Positions 16,226-25,367 of a stretch of 64,000 bases of DNA are shown piece after piece. A model generated the notes under the pieces. That model had not been told where the DNA came from, did no database searches, and saw only the letters and a list, made by a program, of their open reading frames with translations. Source of the stretch: a bacterium. GTDB taxonomy: Bacteria; Babelota; Babeliae; Babelales; JABJEI01. The position numbers were made by a program, and so were the translations under genes. Within the stretch, counting starts at the first letter, position 1. Each line of letters starts with the position of its first letter. Where the stretch lies: the NCBI GenBank assembly GCA_018663245.1, contig JABJEI010000001.1, positions 1-64,000 on the forward strand, in the 5' to 3' direction.

Positions 16226-17584
16226 TTAAAAGTATCGATTAAAGTATCCCGACCAAGTTGGGTAGCTACATTCCTGATTTTTGGGAGAAACATACCACCA
16301 ACGTTTAGTAGGGACATGCATCATTGCAATGCGCGATGAACGGGACTTGCTAACCGAAAACACTAAAAATGATCCGCATGGTGACCATGCACACTCTTCT
16401 TTGTGGCCTTTGCTAGAGGTAAGCTGCCGACTCTTTCCTGTTGTACAATCATGCACAAACAGCTGCGAAACACCCGCAACAAGCTTAGTATATGCTACCG
16501 AGTCTGTAACAGTACTGTAGGCTGGAGAGGCAAAAAAGCCATTTCCACTTACAAGTCTGCTCACATCCTTGTTCTTGGAATAGTAACGATAAATTTTGGG
16601 TGAACGGCTTTCAAAGTCGGAACAAAAAATAATATCTCCACCAGCAAGTAGCTGTGGATAAATATTATTGCCCTTGTTATGCGTTATCTGCACAAACCGT
16701 TTCCCCTTGCCAGAAGCATCTTTATACAGATAAACTTGGCTAGTTCCGCCGGCTGAAAGACAAAATGCAACATCATTACCCGCGAACGATGCCAGCATAT
16801 TTAGCCCATCCATATCACAAATCAAGCGACGCTTTCCGTCCATGTTTGAAGCCATCAACCTTACATTAGTGGCAGCCATCTCAGAATAATAAAGGAGCGG
16901 ATAATCAGAATCATCATTCCATCTAGGCGCAACATTAATCGTAGGCATCCCAACAACCAATCTCGGATTTGATCCATCAAAATCAGCTCTATAAATACGC
17001 TTGATCACTTGACCACCGCTACCCTGTTTTACACAGTAGGCAATTTGTGACATAAACGGACCACGATCTGAAAACAGGTACTGCCAGTTGTCTTGCGCAA
17101 CGGTTAGAGCTTTTGCATGAACATTTTTTTTGTTTATTTTTATACGCTTACCACCAATAAAGGAGGCATCATCAACACTGTACAAAGACCATTCAATTTC
17201 ACGCTTTATCTGATGAAGAACAAGAGCAAAATCATAACCTTGTTGTTCAAGTTTTTTTAAATACGATGACTTTATCGTATCATGAGAACGTAGTACAGAA
17301 GTGCGTTTTGAACGTATCAAGTCAACATCACATTGCTTGCTGTAAGTAATAGCATGAGCAAGTTCTTGAGCGAAATCAGTTAGCAAAGCTTTCCCGCCAC
17401 GAATCACCACAAATGCAATTTTTGTTGCCTCATGTTGCAAATCTTTCGCTCGCACCGTAACCGATGCTCCATTATCAGCCAAAACAGATGCACTACACAA
17501 GGTAAAAACCAAGCACAAAAATGCCAGTCCAACCCTTGGCCAAAGAACATTTCTAATCCATTCAAATTTGCCGTTAATAACCAT
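16226..17584 (-). CDS. tolB: Tol-Pal system periplasmic protein TolB
   Basis: 452 residues. A signal peptide (to about 37, ending SASVLA) precedes an N-terminal TolB domain and a beta-propeller with WD40-like repeats (RIYRADFDGSNPRLVV, APRWNDDSDYPLLYYSE, VRLMASNMDGKRRLI, CAWSPCGSFLVFSVSK). TolB links the inner-membrane TolQRA motor to Pal and the outer membrane during division. It follows tolA by 11 bases, and AAAGGGG precedes its ATG. A pal gene is not next to it, and none is recognised in this window. Confidence 0.88.
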   Translation of the reverse strand: MVINGKFEWIRNVLWPRVGLAFLCLVFTLCSASVLADNGASVTVRAKDLQHEATKIAFVVIRGGKALLTDFAQELAHAITYSKQCDVDLIRSKRTSVLRSHDTIKSSYLKKLEQQGYDFALVLHQIKREIEWSLYSVDDASFIGGKRIKINKKNVHAKALTVAQDNWQYLFSDRGPFMSQIAYCVKQGSGGQVIKRIYRADFDGSNPRLVVGMPTINVAPRWNDDSDYPLLYYSEMAATNVRLMASNMDGKRRLICDMDGLNMLASFAGNDVAFCLSAGGTSQVYLYKDASGKGKRFVQITHNKGNNIYPQLLAGGDIIFCSDFESRSPKIYRYYSKNKDVSRLVSGNGFFASPAYSTVTDSVAYTKLVAGVSQLFVHDCTTGKSRQLTSSKGHKEECAWSPCGSFLVFSVSKSRSSRIAMMHVPTKRWWYVSPKNQECSYPTWSGYFNRYF

Positions 17585-17595
17585 GATGCCCCTTT

Positions 17596-18396
17596 CTACG
17601 AGTTAAAAATAAGTGGTGGAACTCGTGACCCCCACAACACTCGTGGATAACGCATTTTCTTTGCAGCCTTGCGCGCCGATGTGTCGAATGCACGAACCCC
17701 AGAAGCCCGATCGACATCTATTTTAATAACATTGCCTTGCTTATCAAGATCAATAAACAAAGTACATTCAAGTCCCTGACGTATCCCAATCGGAGGCTTC
17801 CAATGACTCTTAACTTGCGAGTTAAGATGCTCAAATACTCGTAGTTCTTGCATCTCATGCCTACCAACCAAGAGTACCTGTTCATCCTTAACAACGGCCG
17901 GACTTTCAGACTTTGCAATCTTAGATTTGTCGCTCGTTATCTCTAGTTTTTTTGTTTTTTTAACCGCCTTAGGCTCTTTTGCCTTCACGAGTTTATTTAC
18001 AACCTTTTTTTGTTTCACTTTTTTTGAGGCTATTTTTTTGCTCTTTTTAGTAAGCTTTTTTTTAGGTAAAGCCTTTTTACTAACTAGCTTCTTCTTTTTA
18101 ACAGATTTGATTACAACATTTTTTTTCTTTTTTATCTTTTTACCAACATCACTCTGTTGCCCTGCTGTAGAACGCATCTGCCCCTTGGCATGCACACGCT
18201 TCTTGAGCGGAACAAGAACTACACGTTTTATACGAGATCTGTCAAATCGAGAAAACCGGAATGCCAAGCCTTCTCGCTTCTTGCCAATGCTAAGACCAAA
18301 CAACATCAACACCAAATGAGCAATAAGTACCACACAGGCAAGTTTTAGTTGTAGTGACCTACTAGGCCTAAGCGCGCTCAGTTGCCAACGCGACAT
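17596..18396 (-). CDS. tolA: TolA-like envelope-spanning protein
   Basis: 266 residues. An N-terminal membrane helix (LACVVLIAHLVLMLFGLSIG) is followed by a long, extremely lysine-rich spacer (about 75-150, with runs such as KKKKNVVIKSVKKKK) and a C-terminal TonB/TolA-type domain (SHWKPPIGIRQGLECTLFID to AAKKMRYPRVLW). It should carry force from TolQR across the periplasm. TonB is the alternative, but its place between tolR and tolB favours TolA. Classical TolA spacers are alanine- and lysine-rich helices; this one has few alanines. It overlaps tolR by 29 bases. Confidence 0.82.
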   Translation of the reverse strand: MSRWQLSALRPSRSLQLKLACVVLIAHLVLMLFGLSIGKKREGLAFRFSRFDRSRIKRVVLVPLKKRVHAKGQMRSTAGQQSDVGKKIKKKKNVVIKSVKKKKLVSKKALPKKKLTKKSKKIASKKVKQKKVVNKLVKAKEPKAVKKTKKLEITSDKSKIAKSESPAVVKDEQVLLVGRHEMQELRVFEHLNSQVKSHWKPPIGIRQGLECTLFIDLDKQGNVIKIDVDRASGVRAFDTSARKAAKKMRYPRVLWGSRVPPLIFNS

Positions 18397-18787
18397 ATTC
18401 TATTCCACCAAGATATTTAATGCGATCGACCAACTCAAGAACCATTCCATACGCAACAGAACGATCGGCCTGTACCGTTACTACACGGTCAGACGCCCGA
18501 CCAACAACCTTTTTAATTCGCTCAATCAACTGCGTATAATCAGATGCCTTTTTACCGTTCAGATACAATAGACCTTTTTTGTCGATCGAAACGATAACAT
18601 CAAGGTCAGGTGAAGTTATTTCTGATGTAGAGCCCTTTGGCAGTTCAACCTTAATCATCTGCTGCATCATCGGCGTCGTAATCATAAAAATAATCAATAA
18701 TGTTAAAGCTGTATCTATTAAAGGCGTCATCGATATTTCGACATGAAGATTATTAGAATGACGCGCCCGCCTTCTACGCCTCATCAT
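18368..18787 (-). CDS. tolR: TolR/ExbD-family proton-channel component
   Basis: About 139 residues: a basic cytoplasmic start (MMRRRRRARHSNN), one membrane helix with the conserved channel aspartate (ISMTPLIDTALTLLIIFMIT), and a periplasmic domain (TVQADRSVAYGMVLELVDRI). The ATG at 18787 is chosen; it overlaps the end of tolQ by 14 bases. With TolQ it forms the proton-driven motor. Confidence 0.92.
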   Translation of the reverse strand: MMRRRRRARHSNNLHVEISMTPLIDTALTLLIIFMITTPMMQQMIKVELPKGSTSEITSPDLDVIVSIDKKGLLYLNGKKASDYTQLIERIKKVVGRASDRVVTVQADRSVAYGMVLELVDRIKYLGGIEYVALATERA

Positions 18788-19469
18788 TGTTAACACCATT
18801 TTGTACAAAAACTTTGTGTGCGACCATAGCAATGTCATCCGACAATGACTGAACCCTCATCTGCACAACCTGAACTTGCCCAAGAAGATAGTGATACAAA
18901 GCAAGAGCCGGAATAGCGACAATCAAACCAACCAAAGTCGTAATTAAAGCCTCAGCAATACCAGGAGCAACCGTTGCAATATCAGCACTTTGCTGTTGGC
19001 TTATATTCATAAATGCATGAATCAAACCCCATACCGTTCCCAACAGGCCCAACAAAGGAGCTGCTGCAGCGCCAACACTCAAAACGGGTAAGTAGTGCAT
19101 GTAACGTTGATATTCATCATCAACAACACCCTCAAACTGATATTGAGCCAGCTGCCATTGCTGATCGGTCAAGTGTTGCTTGTTGGCCGTCTCAAGCTGC
19201 TTTTTAAGTACAGCAAGGTGCCGACCAAGAACATAACCGCCTGCCGTACGAGCCAAAACTGCACCCAACCCAAGCAAGCCCGACATATCTGAAGCTTTTA
19301 CAACCTCTGATTGAGCTCGCCGCAATTGCTTACGAATCACCTTTAATACAAAAAATTTAAATAATGCCGTTGTCCAGCAGATAACAGAAAGAAGCAGCAA
19401 AGTTAAAAGAATTAATTTTGTAGTACCATCCGATTGCCAAATCAATGTCCACATTCCGTTTGAAAACAT
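18774..19469 (-). CDS. tolQ: TolQ/ExbB-family proton-channel component
   Basis: 231 residues with three membrane helices: one near the N-terminus and two late (VGAAAAPLLGLLGTVWGLI and ALITTLVGLIVAIPALALYH), the classic MotA/TolQ/ExbB pattern. First gene of tolQ-tolR-tolA-tolB. AAGGG precedes the ATG. Confidence 0.93.
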   Translation of the reverse strand: MFSNGMWTLIWQSDGTTKLILLTLLLLSVICWTTALFKFFVLKVIRKQLRRAQSEVVKASDMSGLLGLGAVLARTAGGYVLGRHLAVLKKQLETANKQHLTDQQWQLAQYQFEGVVDDEYQRYMHYLPVLSVGAAAAPLLGLLGTVWGLIHAFMNISQQQSADIATVAPGIAEALITTLVGLIVAIPALALYHYLLGQVQVVQMRVQSLSDDIAMVAHKVFVQNGVNNDEA

Positions 19470-19556
19470 GTAGTGACCCTTTTTTGTTCACACGTAACCA
19501 ATCATCCCCATTGAACGAAAGTGTACCAGAAAGGTTCGTACATGCACAACGACCAT

Positions 19557-20969
19557 TTATGCATCGGCTGCATGCTGACGATACCACTGTAACGCTCGCT
19601 TGAGCAATTCATCACGATCTTGAATGCCATGCTCAATTTGCATCTGATAGGCTCGCCGAAGAACTGCACCCATTTCAGGGCCCGGTTGCACTTGCCCCAT
19701 AAGATCTTTACCTAGTAGAAGTGGTCGAACAATTGTATACAACACCTCAAGCCTCTTTGCACGCTCAATAAACGCATCAACTTGTAGAACATTTTTTTGC
19801 AACTGCTTACCCCCTACTTTATTCCTACCCGATCGATCAGCACGCGATACTAAAGCCAGCTCAAATAGATTGGTATCAGGCGCACACTTGTAAGCCAAGC
19901 GCCGAAATGCAGCATCAGAAGCATCTACAAATATAATCGGTTCCATATGATAACGCACAAGCTTAACAACGGCATCAATAAGCCACTTCTTACGAGTAAA
20001 ACGGCGCAAAAAAGTTCGTGCTATTTTTTGCCCAGCCTCGCTATGCCCACGAGAATGTATGCGACCTTCAATAATTTTTGTAGTTGCTGGCTTGCCAAGA
20101 TCATGACATAGCACACCGTACATAACCGCCAATTTACGAGCTGAGTCACCAAACTTCAAAGATGTCGCGACATCAATAGCCTGCATGCTGTGCTCAAACA
20201 CATCACCCTCAGGGTGCCATTCTGGATCTTGTTCTGTTTTTGTTAGAGCAAAAAGTTCAGGAAAAAGCTCTTTAAGACGCCCAATCTGCCTCACCCAACG
20301 CCATCCAAGTGACGGTCGGCTCGAATATAGCATCAACTTTTCAAGCTCTTGCTCTATACGTTCACAAGCAACGCCGGAAACATCCATGCCCGCGCAAACT
20401 TTATCAAGCATTTTATCGGTCTTAAAGTTCAAACGACCTAAAAATTGCATAACTCGAAAAAATCTCAACGGATCTTCAACAAAAAAATCTGGGTCAACGG
20501 CACGCAGTAAGCCAGCCTCAAGATCATTGTAACCACCATATTCATCAATTAATTCATACGATTGGCAATCTATGCCCATAGCATTAATTGTTAGATCTCG
20601 ACGACGAAACGCTTCTTTAAAAGATAATTTAGGGTTAAGCATGACATCGGGATGCCTGCCTGATGAATCTGTACGAGGTAACGACCAATCAACATCAAGA
20701 CCATGCAAACGTAGTACACCAAACGATTTACCAACCAGGCTAACTGGACCAAAGCTGCTTAAAACCGTTTCTAGACCTTGCGTACAGAGACCATAAACCT
20801 CAACATCAATGTCTCCTGGCGCACGCTCCAAAAACAAATCGCGAACAACACCACCGACCAGCAGTGGTCGACCGCCAGCACCAACTATCGCCTCAATAAT
20901 TTGTACTAATTCTGGATGAGTATCAAAAAATACCCCTGCACGTTGCGCTAGTTCTTCACGTTTGATCAT
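19557..20969 (-). CDS. cca: CCA tRNA nucleotidyltransferase with HD domain
   Basis: 470 residues. A class II nucleotidyltransferase head has LLVGGVVRDLFL and the metal-binding GDIDVEVYG, then RRDLTINAMGID and an ERIEQELEKL neck. An HD phosphohydrolase domain follows (HDLGKPATT, HSRGHSEAG). It adds or repairs the 3' CCA of tRNAs; poly(A) polymerase I is a close relative and cannot be fully excluded. All six tRNA genes of this window already encode CCA, so repair is its likely main task. GAGG precedes the ATG; it may head the tolQRAB unit. Confidence 0.9.
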   Translation of the reverse strand: MIKREELAQRAGVFFDTHPELVQIIEAIVGAGGRPLLVGGVVRDLFLERAPGDIDVEVYGLCTQGLETVLSSFGPVSLVGKSFGVLRLHGLDVDWSLPRTDSSGRHPDVMLNPKLSFKEAFRRRDLTINAMGIDCQSYELIDEYGGYNDLEAGLLRAVDPDFFVEDPLRFFRVMQFLGRLNFKTDKMLDKVCAGMDVSGVACERIEQELEKLMLYSSRPSLGWRWVRQIGRLKELFPELFALTKTEQDPEWHPEGDVFEHSMQAIDVATSLKFGDSARKLAVMYGVLCHDLGKPATTKIIEGRIHSRGHSEAGQKIARTFLRRFTRKKWLIDAVVKLVRYHMEPIIFVDASDAAFRRLAYKCAPDTNLFELALVSRADRSGRNKVGGKQLQKNVLQVDAFIERAKRLEVLYTIVRPLLLGKDLMGQVQPGPEMGAVLRRAYQMQIEHGIQDRDELLKRALQWYRQHAADA

Positions 20970-21122
20970 AGCTTTTTACCTCGGCCAAAGAGCTTACACC
21001 CGTGCACAAGATATCATAACCGCAGGTTAAGAGCATCAATATGAATTTTCATTGCTTACACAAGAATGATTAAAATGTATCTAAACCAAGCCAAGAAACC
21101 ATTCAAAGCTTTATACGAAGAC

Positions 21123-21198
21123 TGGTGGAGCTGACCGGGATCGAACCGGTGACCTCATGAATGCCATCCATGCGCTCTACCAACTGAGCTACAACCCC
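21123..21198 (-). tRNA. tRNA-Ala (anticodon GGC)
   Basis: Acceptor stem GGGGTTG/CAGCTCC with two wobble pairs, anticodon loop ATGGCAT with GGC, T-loop TTCGATC, encoded CCA at 21123-21125. Confidence 0.96.
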
Positions 21199-21262
21199 AC
21201 GGGCAGTCTCCAGTGTATGAAAATCAAAATCAAAGTGCAACCAAAATTTATGAAGTACAATA

Positions 21263-21292
21263 TTGATATAATTTTTACAAATGTACTATAAT
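21263..21292 (+). promoter_or_regulatory. Predicted promoter of the SDR gene at 21337
   Basis: TTGATA (21263-21268), 18 bases, a perfect TATAAT (21287-21292), 45 bases before the start codon. Confidence 0.6.
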
Positions 21293-21336
21293 AGTATATG
21301 CAGGGAAGTTATTTTATCTTAAAAGAGGTTTAACCA

Positions 21337-22140
21337 GTGGACAGATTAAAAGGGAAAATTGCTCTTATAACAGGAGCAGCTAACGGAATTGGACAAGCAA
21401 TTGCACGAATTTTTGCACGAGAAGGCGCCATCGTCATCATCGCCGATGTAGACGACAAGCAGGGAGAGCTTTTAGCTGATGAGCTAGGTGACAACGCAAC
21501 GTTCTCGCACCTTGATGTTGCCAATGAACAGGAATGGCAAGAGGCAATGAGTATGCTTGAAGATAAATATCACCAACTAGATGTGCTTGTAAATAATGCC
21601 GGAATAATCGGAGACATTAATAATGATTCTTCACAAGATCCAGAAAACTGCCCTCTTGAGGTATGGCAAAAAATTCATGCTATTAACATGGATAGCGTAT
21701 TTTTGGGCTGCAAACATGCTATTGCTTTAATGAAAAAAAATAGCTGTGGAAGTATTATCAACATGTCCTCTCGTTCAGGAATCGTCGGAGTACCACATGC
21801 CGCGGCGTACGCATCGAGCAAAGCCTCCATAAGAAACCATACAAAGTCCGTAGCACTTTACTGTGCACAGCAAGAATACAACATTCGATGCAACTCACTA
21901 CACCCTGCAGCCATAATGACCGATATATGGAACCAGATGCTTGGGGACAATGAGCAGCGAGAAGAAACGTTACAACGCATTGCCTCATCAATTCCGCTTG
22001 GGCACTTCGGAGTCCCGGAGGATGTTGCCCTCGCAGCACTATACCTGGCATCAGACGACTCCGCTTACATAACAGGTGCAGAGTTGGTCATAGATGGAGG
22101 TATTCTTGCAGGAAGTGCTGCATCTGTGCAAAAAAATTAA
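21337..22140 (+). CDS. Short-chain dehydrogenase/reductase (classical SDR)
   Basis: 267 residues. All classical SDR motifs are intact: TGAANGIG (cofactor binding), LVNNAGI, the catalytic serine in NMSSRSG, and YASSK with the tyrosine and lysine. The aspartate in ADVDD after the second beta strand indicates NAD preference. The C-terminal YITGAELVIDGG is typical of glucose, 3-beta or 7-alpha-hydroxysteroid dehydrogenase-like members. The substrate cannot be told. It starts with GTG, with AAAGAGG upstream, and has its own promoter. Unlike the exported SDR at 4392 it has no signal peptide. Confidence 0.9.
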   Translation: MDRLKGKIALITGAANGIGQAIARIFAREGAIVIIADVDDKQGELLADELGDNATFSHLDVANEQEWQEAMSMLEDKYHQLDVLVNNAGIIGDINNDSSQDPENCPLEVWQKIHAINMDSVFLGCKHAIALMKKNSCGSIINMSSRSGIVGVPHAAAYASSKASIRNHTKSVALYCAQQEYNIRCNSLHPAAIMTDIWNQMLGDNEQREETLQRIASSIPLGHFGVPEDVALAALYLASDDSAYITGAELVIDGGILAGSAASVQKN

Positions 22141-22163
22141 GGGTCATAAACTTTTAATCAGTG

Positions 22164-22193
22164 GTGACAGTCGCAAGGTTGCTGTGCTAAAAT
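22164..22193 (+). promoter_or_regulatory. Predicted promoter of dsbD
   Basis: GTGACA (22164-22169), 18 bases, TAAAAT (22188-22193), 43 bases before the ATG. Confidence 0.45.
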
Positions 22194-22236
22194 AGTCCAG
22201 TCAATAGATGTAATATGCCTTTTGTAGGGGAAAACC

Positions 22237-23943
22237 ATGCGGCGATTACTGGTACCACTTTTAGTATCGATTACTTTATTTAGTGGAGCATGGGCACAAC
22301 AAGCTCCCATCAAAACAGTTCTAAAAATTAATCTTACAGCGTCAACTGAAGAAAAAATTTATCGCGATTCAATACACCTATCAGTTGATCACCCTAATGT
22401 GAAAATCATGTCCTGGGGCACTTCAAAACCAACACAAATGTTTGATGGCAACAAAAAAAAGAAGGTCCCTGTCTTTTCTGGGCCATTCACCTTAACCGCA
22501 AATCTTGAGGCTCCTGAATCACAGGAGGGGAAACTCGGTGCCAAGCTTCATCTGTTATACCAAACAACAAAACAAAAAAAGCCTATAAAAAAAACTTTTG
22601 ATGTCGTTTTTAACTCTAAAATAGATCCAATCGTCAATGAGCATAGCGAAGTAAGATCAGAAATTGCTTCTAAAAAAGTAGCCAAAAAAAACTTAAGCTG
22701 GTCATCAAAGATTTCATCATTACTTGATGTAACCGACAAGCTGTGGGTTCGTATCTTATTAATTTACCTGCTTGGTCTATTGATGAGCTTAACGCCATGC
22801 ATTTACCCCATGATTCCCATTACCCTGGGTGCTCTGCAAGCAAGTGGAACTCGCTCAATTTTTAACAATTTCTTACTTGCATTTTCATACGCCACAGGCC
22901 TAGCAATGGTCTTTGCAACCATGGGAATAATAGCTGCCAGCGGTGGCCAATGGTTTGGAAGCCTCATGGGCCGGCCATGGTTTATAATGATTTTAATTGC
23001 ATTTTTCTTGTACATGGCATTTTCAATTCTTGGATTTTACAATCTTTACATACCCGCATTTATGCAACCCCGAGCTGGCCAAATAAAACGCGGTTCATTC
23101 ATTTCAGCCTTTATTTTTGGAGCTGCTAGTGGAACAGTTGCATCACCATGCATATCACCCGGATTGGCCGCAGTACTAGGCATAGTAATCACAATCGGAA
23201 ACAAATATCTTGGGTTCCTTCTACTTTTGATTTTTGGTTACGGTATCGGAACGCCGCTTATGATTATCGGAACATTTTCGACATCGCTAAGCGCCATGCC
23301 TAAAGCTGGCTCATGGATGAACGAGGTCAAAAAGATATTTGCCTTCATGCTCTTTGGAATTTGCTACTTCTACCTGTCAAACATAGTATCGTGGACCGTT
23401 CTTCTTTGGCTTATGAGCGCAGGCGCACTAACTTCTGGCATTTACTTTTTTGCCAGCATTAAGAAAATGGATACCAAAAGTGTACGATGGTACAAAAATA
23501 TTATGGGACTAATTTTTGTTATCGGGTCTGTTGGTTTGGTCACACAAGCAATCAAGGCCCATCTTGGCCTGGTCAAAGAGGTAGCTAGCCCCGCATGGCA
23601 ACATGACTACCAAGCATCACTCAAACAAGCACAAGCCGAAAATAAAAAGGTATTGCTGGACTTCACGACGTCATACTGCTCTTTGTGTAAGGCTATTGAT
23701 CGCAAAATAATCAATACAACTCCAGTGATGAACGCAATTAAACAGGTGGTTCCAGTCAAAGTAGACGGAACAGATCCAAACACACAGCCCTACAAAATGC
23801 TAAGCAAACGTTACAAAGTTATTGGAGCACCAACATTCTTGCTCATTAACACAGACGAAAAGCTTATAAAGCGTTGGGATGGAGCAATTCATGATGACAC
23901 ACCCGAAGCATTTGCTCAGGAACTTCTAACCGCAATCAAATAG
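22237..23943 (+). CDS. dsbD: Thiol:disulfide interchange protein DsbD
   Basis: 568 residues. It passes electrons from cytoplasmic thioredoxin to the periplasm. A signal peptide (to AWA, about residue 20) leads to an N-terminal periplasmic domain, then eight or so membrane helices with the two redox cysteines in SLTPCIYPM and ASPCISPG, and a C-terminal thioredoxin-like domain with CxxC in YCSLCK (about 480). The N-terminal domain has no cysteine at all: where E. coli DsbD has YQGC, this protein reads YQTT. The last relay step must therefore differ, with the thioredoxin domain perhaps acting directly on targets. Terminator downstream; ribosome binding site AGGGGA. Confidence 0.88.
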   Translation: MRRLLVPLLVSITLFSGAWAQQAPIKTVLKINLTASTEEKIYRDSIHLSVDHPNVKIMSWGTSKPTQMFDGNKKKKVPVFSGPFTLTANLEAPESQEGKLGAKLHLLYQTTKQKKPIKKTFDVVFNSKIDPIVNEHSEVRSEIASKKVAKKNLSWSSKISSLLDVTDKLWVRILLIYLLGLLMSLTPCIYPMIPITLGALQASGTRSIFNNFLLAFSYATGLAMVFATMGIIAASGGQWFGSLMGRPWFIMILIAFFLYMAFSILGFYNLYIPAFMQPRAGQIKRGSFISAFIFGAASGTVASPCISPGLAAVLGIVITIGNKYLGFLLLLIFGYGIGTPLMIIGTFSTSLSAMPKAGSWMNEVKKIFAFMLFGICYFYLSNIVSWTVLLWLMSAGALTSGIYFFASIKKMDTKSVRWYKNIMGLIFVIGSVGLVTQAIKAHLGLVKEVASPAWQHDYQASLKQAQAENKKVLLDFTTSYCSLCKAIDRKIINTTPVMNAIKQVVPVKVDGTDPNTQPYKMLSKRYKVIGAPTFLLINTDEKLIKRWDGAIHDDTPEAFAQELLTAIK

Positions 23944-23947
23944 CAAC

Positions 23948-23992
23948 AAAAAATGGCGGGCGATTGTGTTCAACAACCGCCCGCCATTTTTT
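23948..23992. terminator. Bidirectional terminator between dsbD and der
   Basis: Long stem AAATGGCGGGCG/CGCCCGCCATTT with a 15-base loop, As on one side and Ts on the other, so it can stop both convergent transcripts. Confidence 0.9.
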
Positions 23993-24006
23993 ATATTAAA
24001 CTACTT

Positions 24007-25365
24007 TTACATCTGTCCAGATTTTTTAAGTTCACGTTTTTCTTTAAATCGAAGAATAAGTGGAACACCTTCAAGATCATAATTAGAACGTAAAACATTC
24101 TCAAGGTAACCACGCTGCGAGTCTCCCCACCAACGCCAGTTATCTATAATCACACGGAAGGTCATCGGTGCCGTTGCAATCTGCTCAATGCGATGCATAG
24201 TCAAACGATGCTTCTGTACGAAAAGCGGCCGATGAATCATGTTATCTTGAATAAGAAGAGTCATCTTATCGTCTGAAAGAGTCTGTGAATGACGCGCCCA
24301 AATCTGCTCAACTTTAGGCATGATCTTGTCAATATTTTTACCAGATTCACACGAGATGCGCAAAAGTGGAACTTTTTTCAAAAGGAACTTGTATTCCGAT
24401 ACTTCGTAATCAAAAGAAGCCCGTGTTATTTCATCACACAGATCATCCTTGTTAACCAGAATAATAAGTGCCTTGTATTTTTGTGTAAAGGTCCAGAATG
24501 CAAGCTTAAGCTCTTGATCAACCAAGCGAGCCTGTGAGCCATCAATCAGCAACAAAACAATGTCACTGCTTTCAACTGCACGCAAAGAACTTTTAACCAT
24601 CAAAGGCTCAATTTCACCTTTAACAGATCGTTGTCGACGCACACCTGCTGTATCAGAAAGAGTAAAAGACTCTTTAAACAGTTCAATCTGCTCACTAACA
24701 GCTTCACGAGTGGTACCCTCAATGTCACTGACAATTGAGCGCTCTTTACCAACAAGTTGATTCATTAGCGATGATTTACCAACGTTAGGCTTACCTAGCA
24801 ACACTAAGCGATATTTTGATTCTGGCGCAGTCTCTGTACTAGAATCAATAGGGAACAATCCGGTAACTGTGTTCAATAACTCCTTAACACCATTTCCACG
24901 TAGAGCAGAGATGAAGGAAACATGATCAAAACCCAGTCCAGCAAATTCGTATTGCTCTGCAGAATGTTGGGCCTTGTCCATTTTGTTAACCGCGAGAACT
25001 GTTGATACCCCAATCTTGTGAAGGTGTCGAGCAAGCTGCCGATCTGGCTCTGTTACGCCGATGTAACCATCGCATACAAACACCGCAACATCAGACGTCT
25101 CAACACTTTTTAGGGCCTTTTTACGGACCTCTTCAGCAAGATGATCTGTCTCTTTGTTCAACGTGGTTCCACCACTGTCCACAAGCTCAAAAGGAATATC
25201 CTTCCAACTTGTTTCTTGGCTAATAAGATCTCGGGTTACACCCTCGTAATCCAAAACCATACTTTTAGCTGATTGTCTAACTTTGGAGCGGGTTAGTCGA
25301 TTAAAAAGGGTAGATTTACCCACATTTGCACGCCCGATCAAAGTGACCGTTCTTAGTTTACTCAT
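24007..25365 (-). CDS. der: Ribosome-assembly GTPase Der (EngA)
   Basis: 452 residues with the hallmark two tandem G domains, GRANVGKSTLFNRL and GKPNVGKSSLMNQL, each with its DxxG (DSGG; DTAG) and NKxD (NKMD; NKDD), and a KH-like C-terminal domain. It is needed for 50S subunit maturation. It starts 2 bases after the dnaX stop, so it is translated from the same message. Confidence 0.96.
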   Translation of the reverse strand: MSKLRTVTLIGRANVGKSTLFNRLTRSKVRQSAKSMVLDYEGVTRDLISQETSWKDIPFELVDSGGTTLNKETDHLAEEVRKKALKSVETSDVAVFVCDGYIGVTEPDRQLARHLHKIGVSTVLAVNKMDKAQHSAEQYEFAGLGFDHVSFISALRGNGVKELLNTVTGLFPIDSSTETAPESKYRLVLLGKPNVGKSSLMNQLVGKERSIVSDIEGTTREAVSEQIELFKESFTLSDTAGVRRQRSVKGEIEPLMVKSSLRAVESSDIVLLLIDGSQARLVDQELKLAFWTFTQKYKALIILVNKDDLCDEITRASFDYEVSEYKFLLKKVPLLRISCESGKNIDKIMPKVEQIWARHSQTLSDDKMTLLIQDNMIHRPLFVQKHRLTMHRIEQIATAPMTFRVIIDNWRWWGDSQRGYLENVLRSNYDLEGVPLILRFKEKRELKKSGQM

Positions 25366-25367
25366 TC

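Noticed and set aside
17927-18319. 130-codon hydrophobic frame on the plus strand
   Set aside because: Antisense of the lysine-rich spacer of tolA; the phenylalanine/leucine runs are simply reversed lysine codons.
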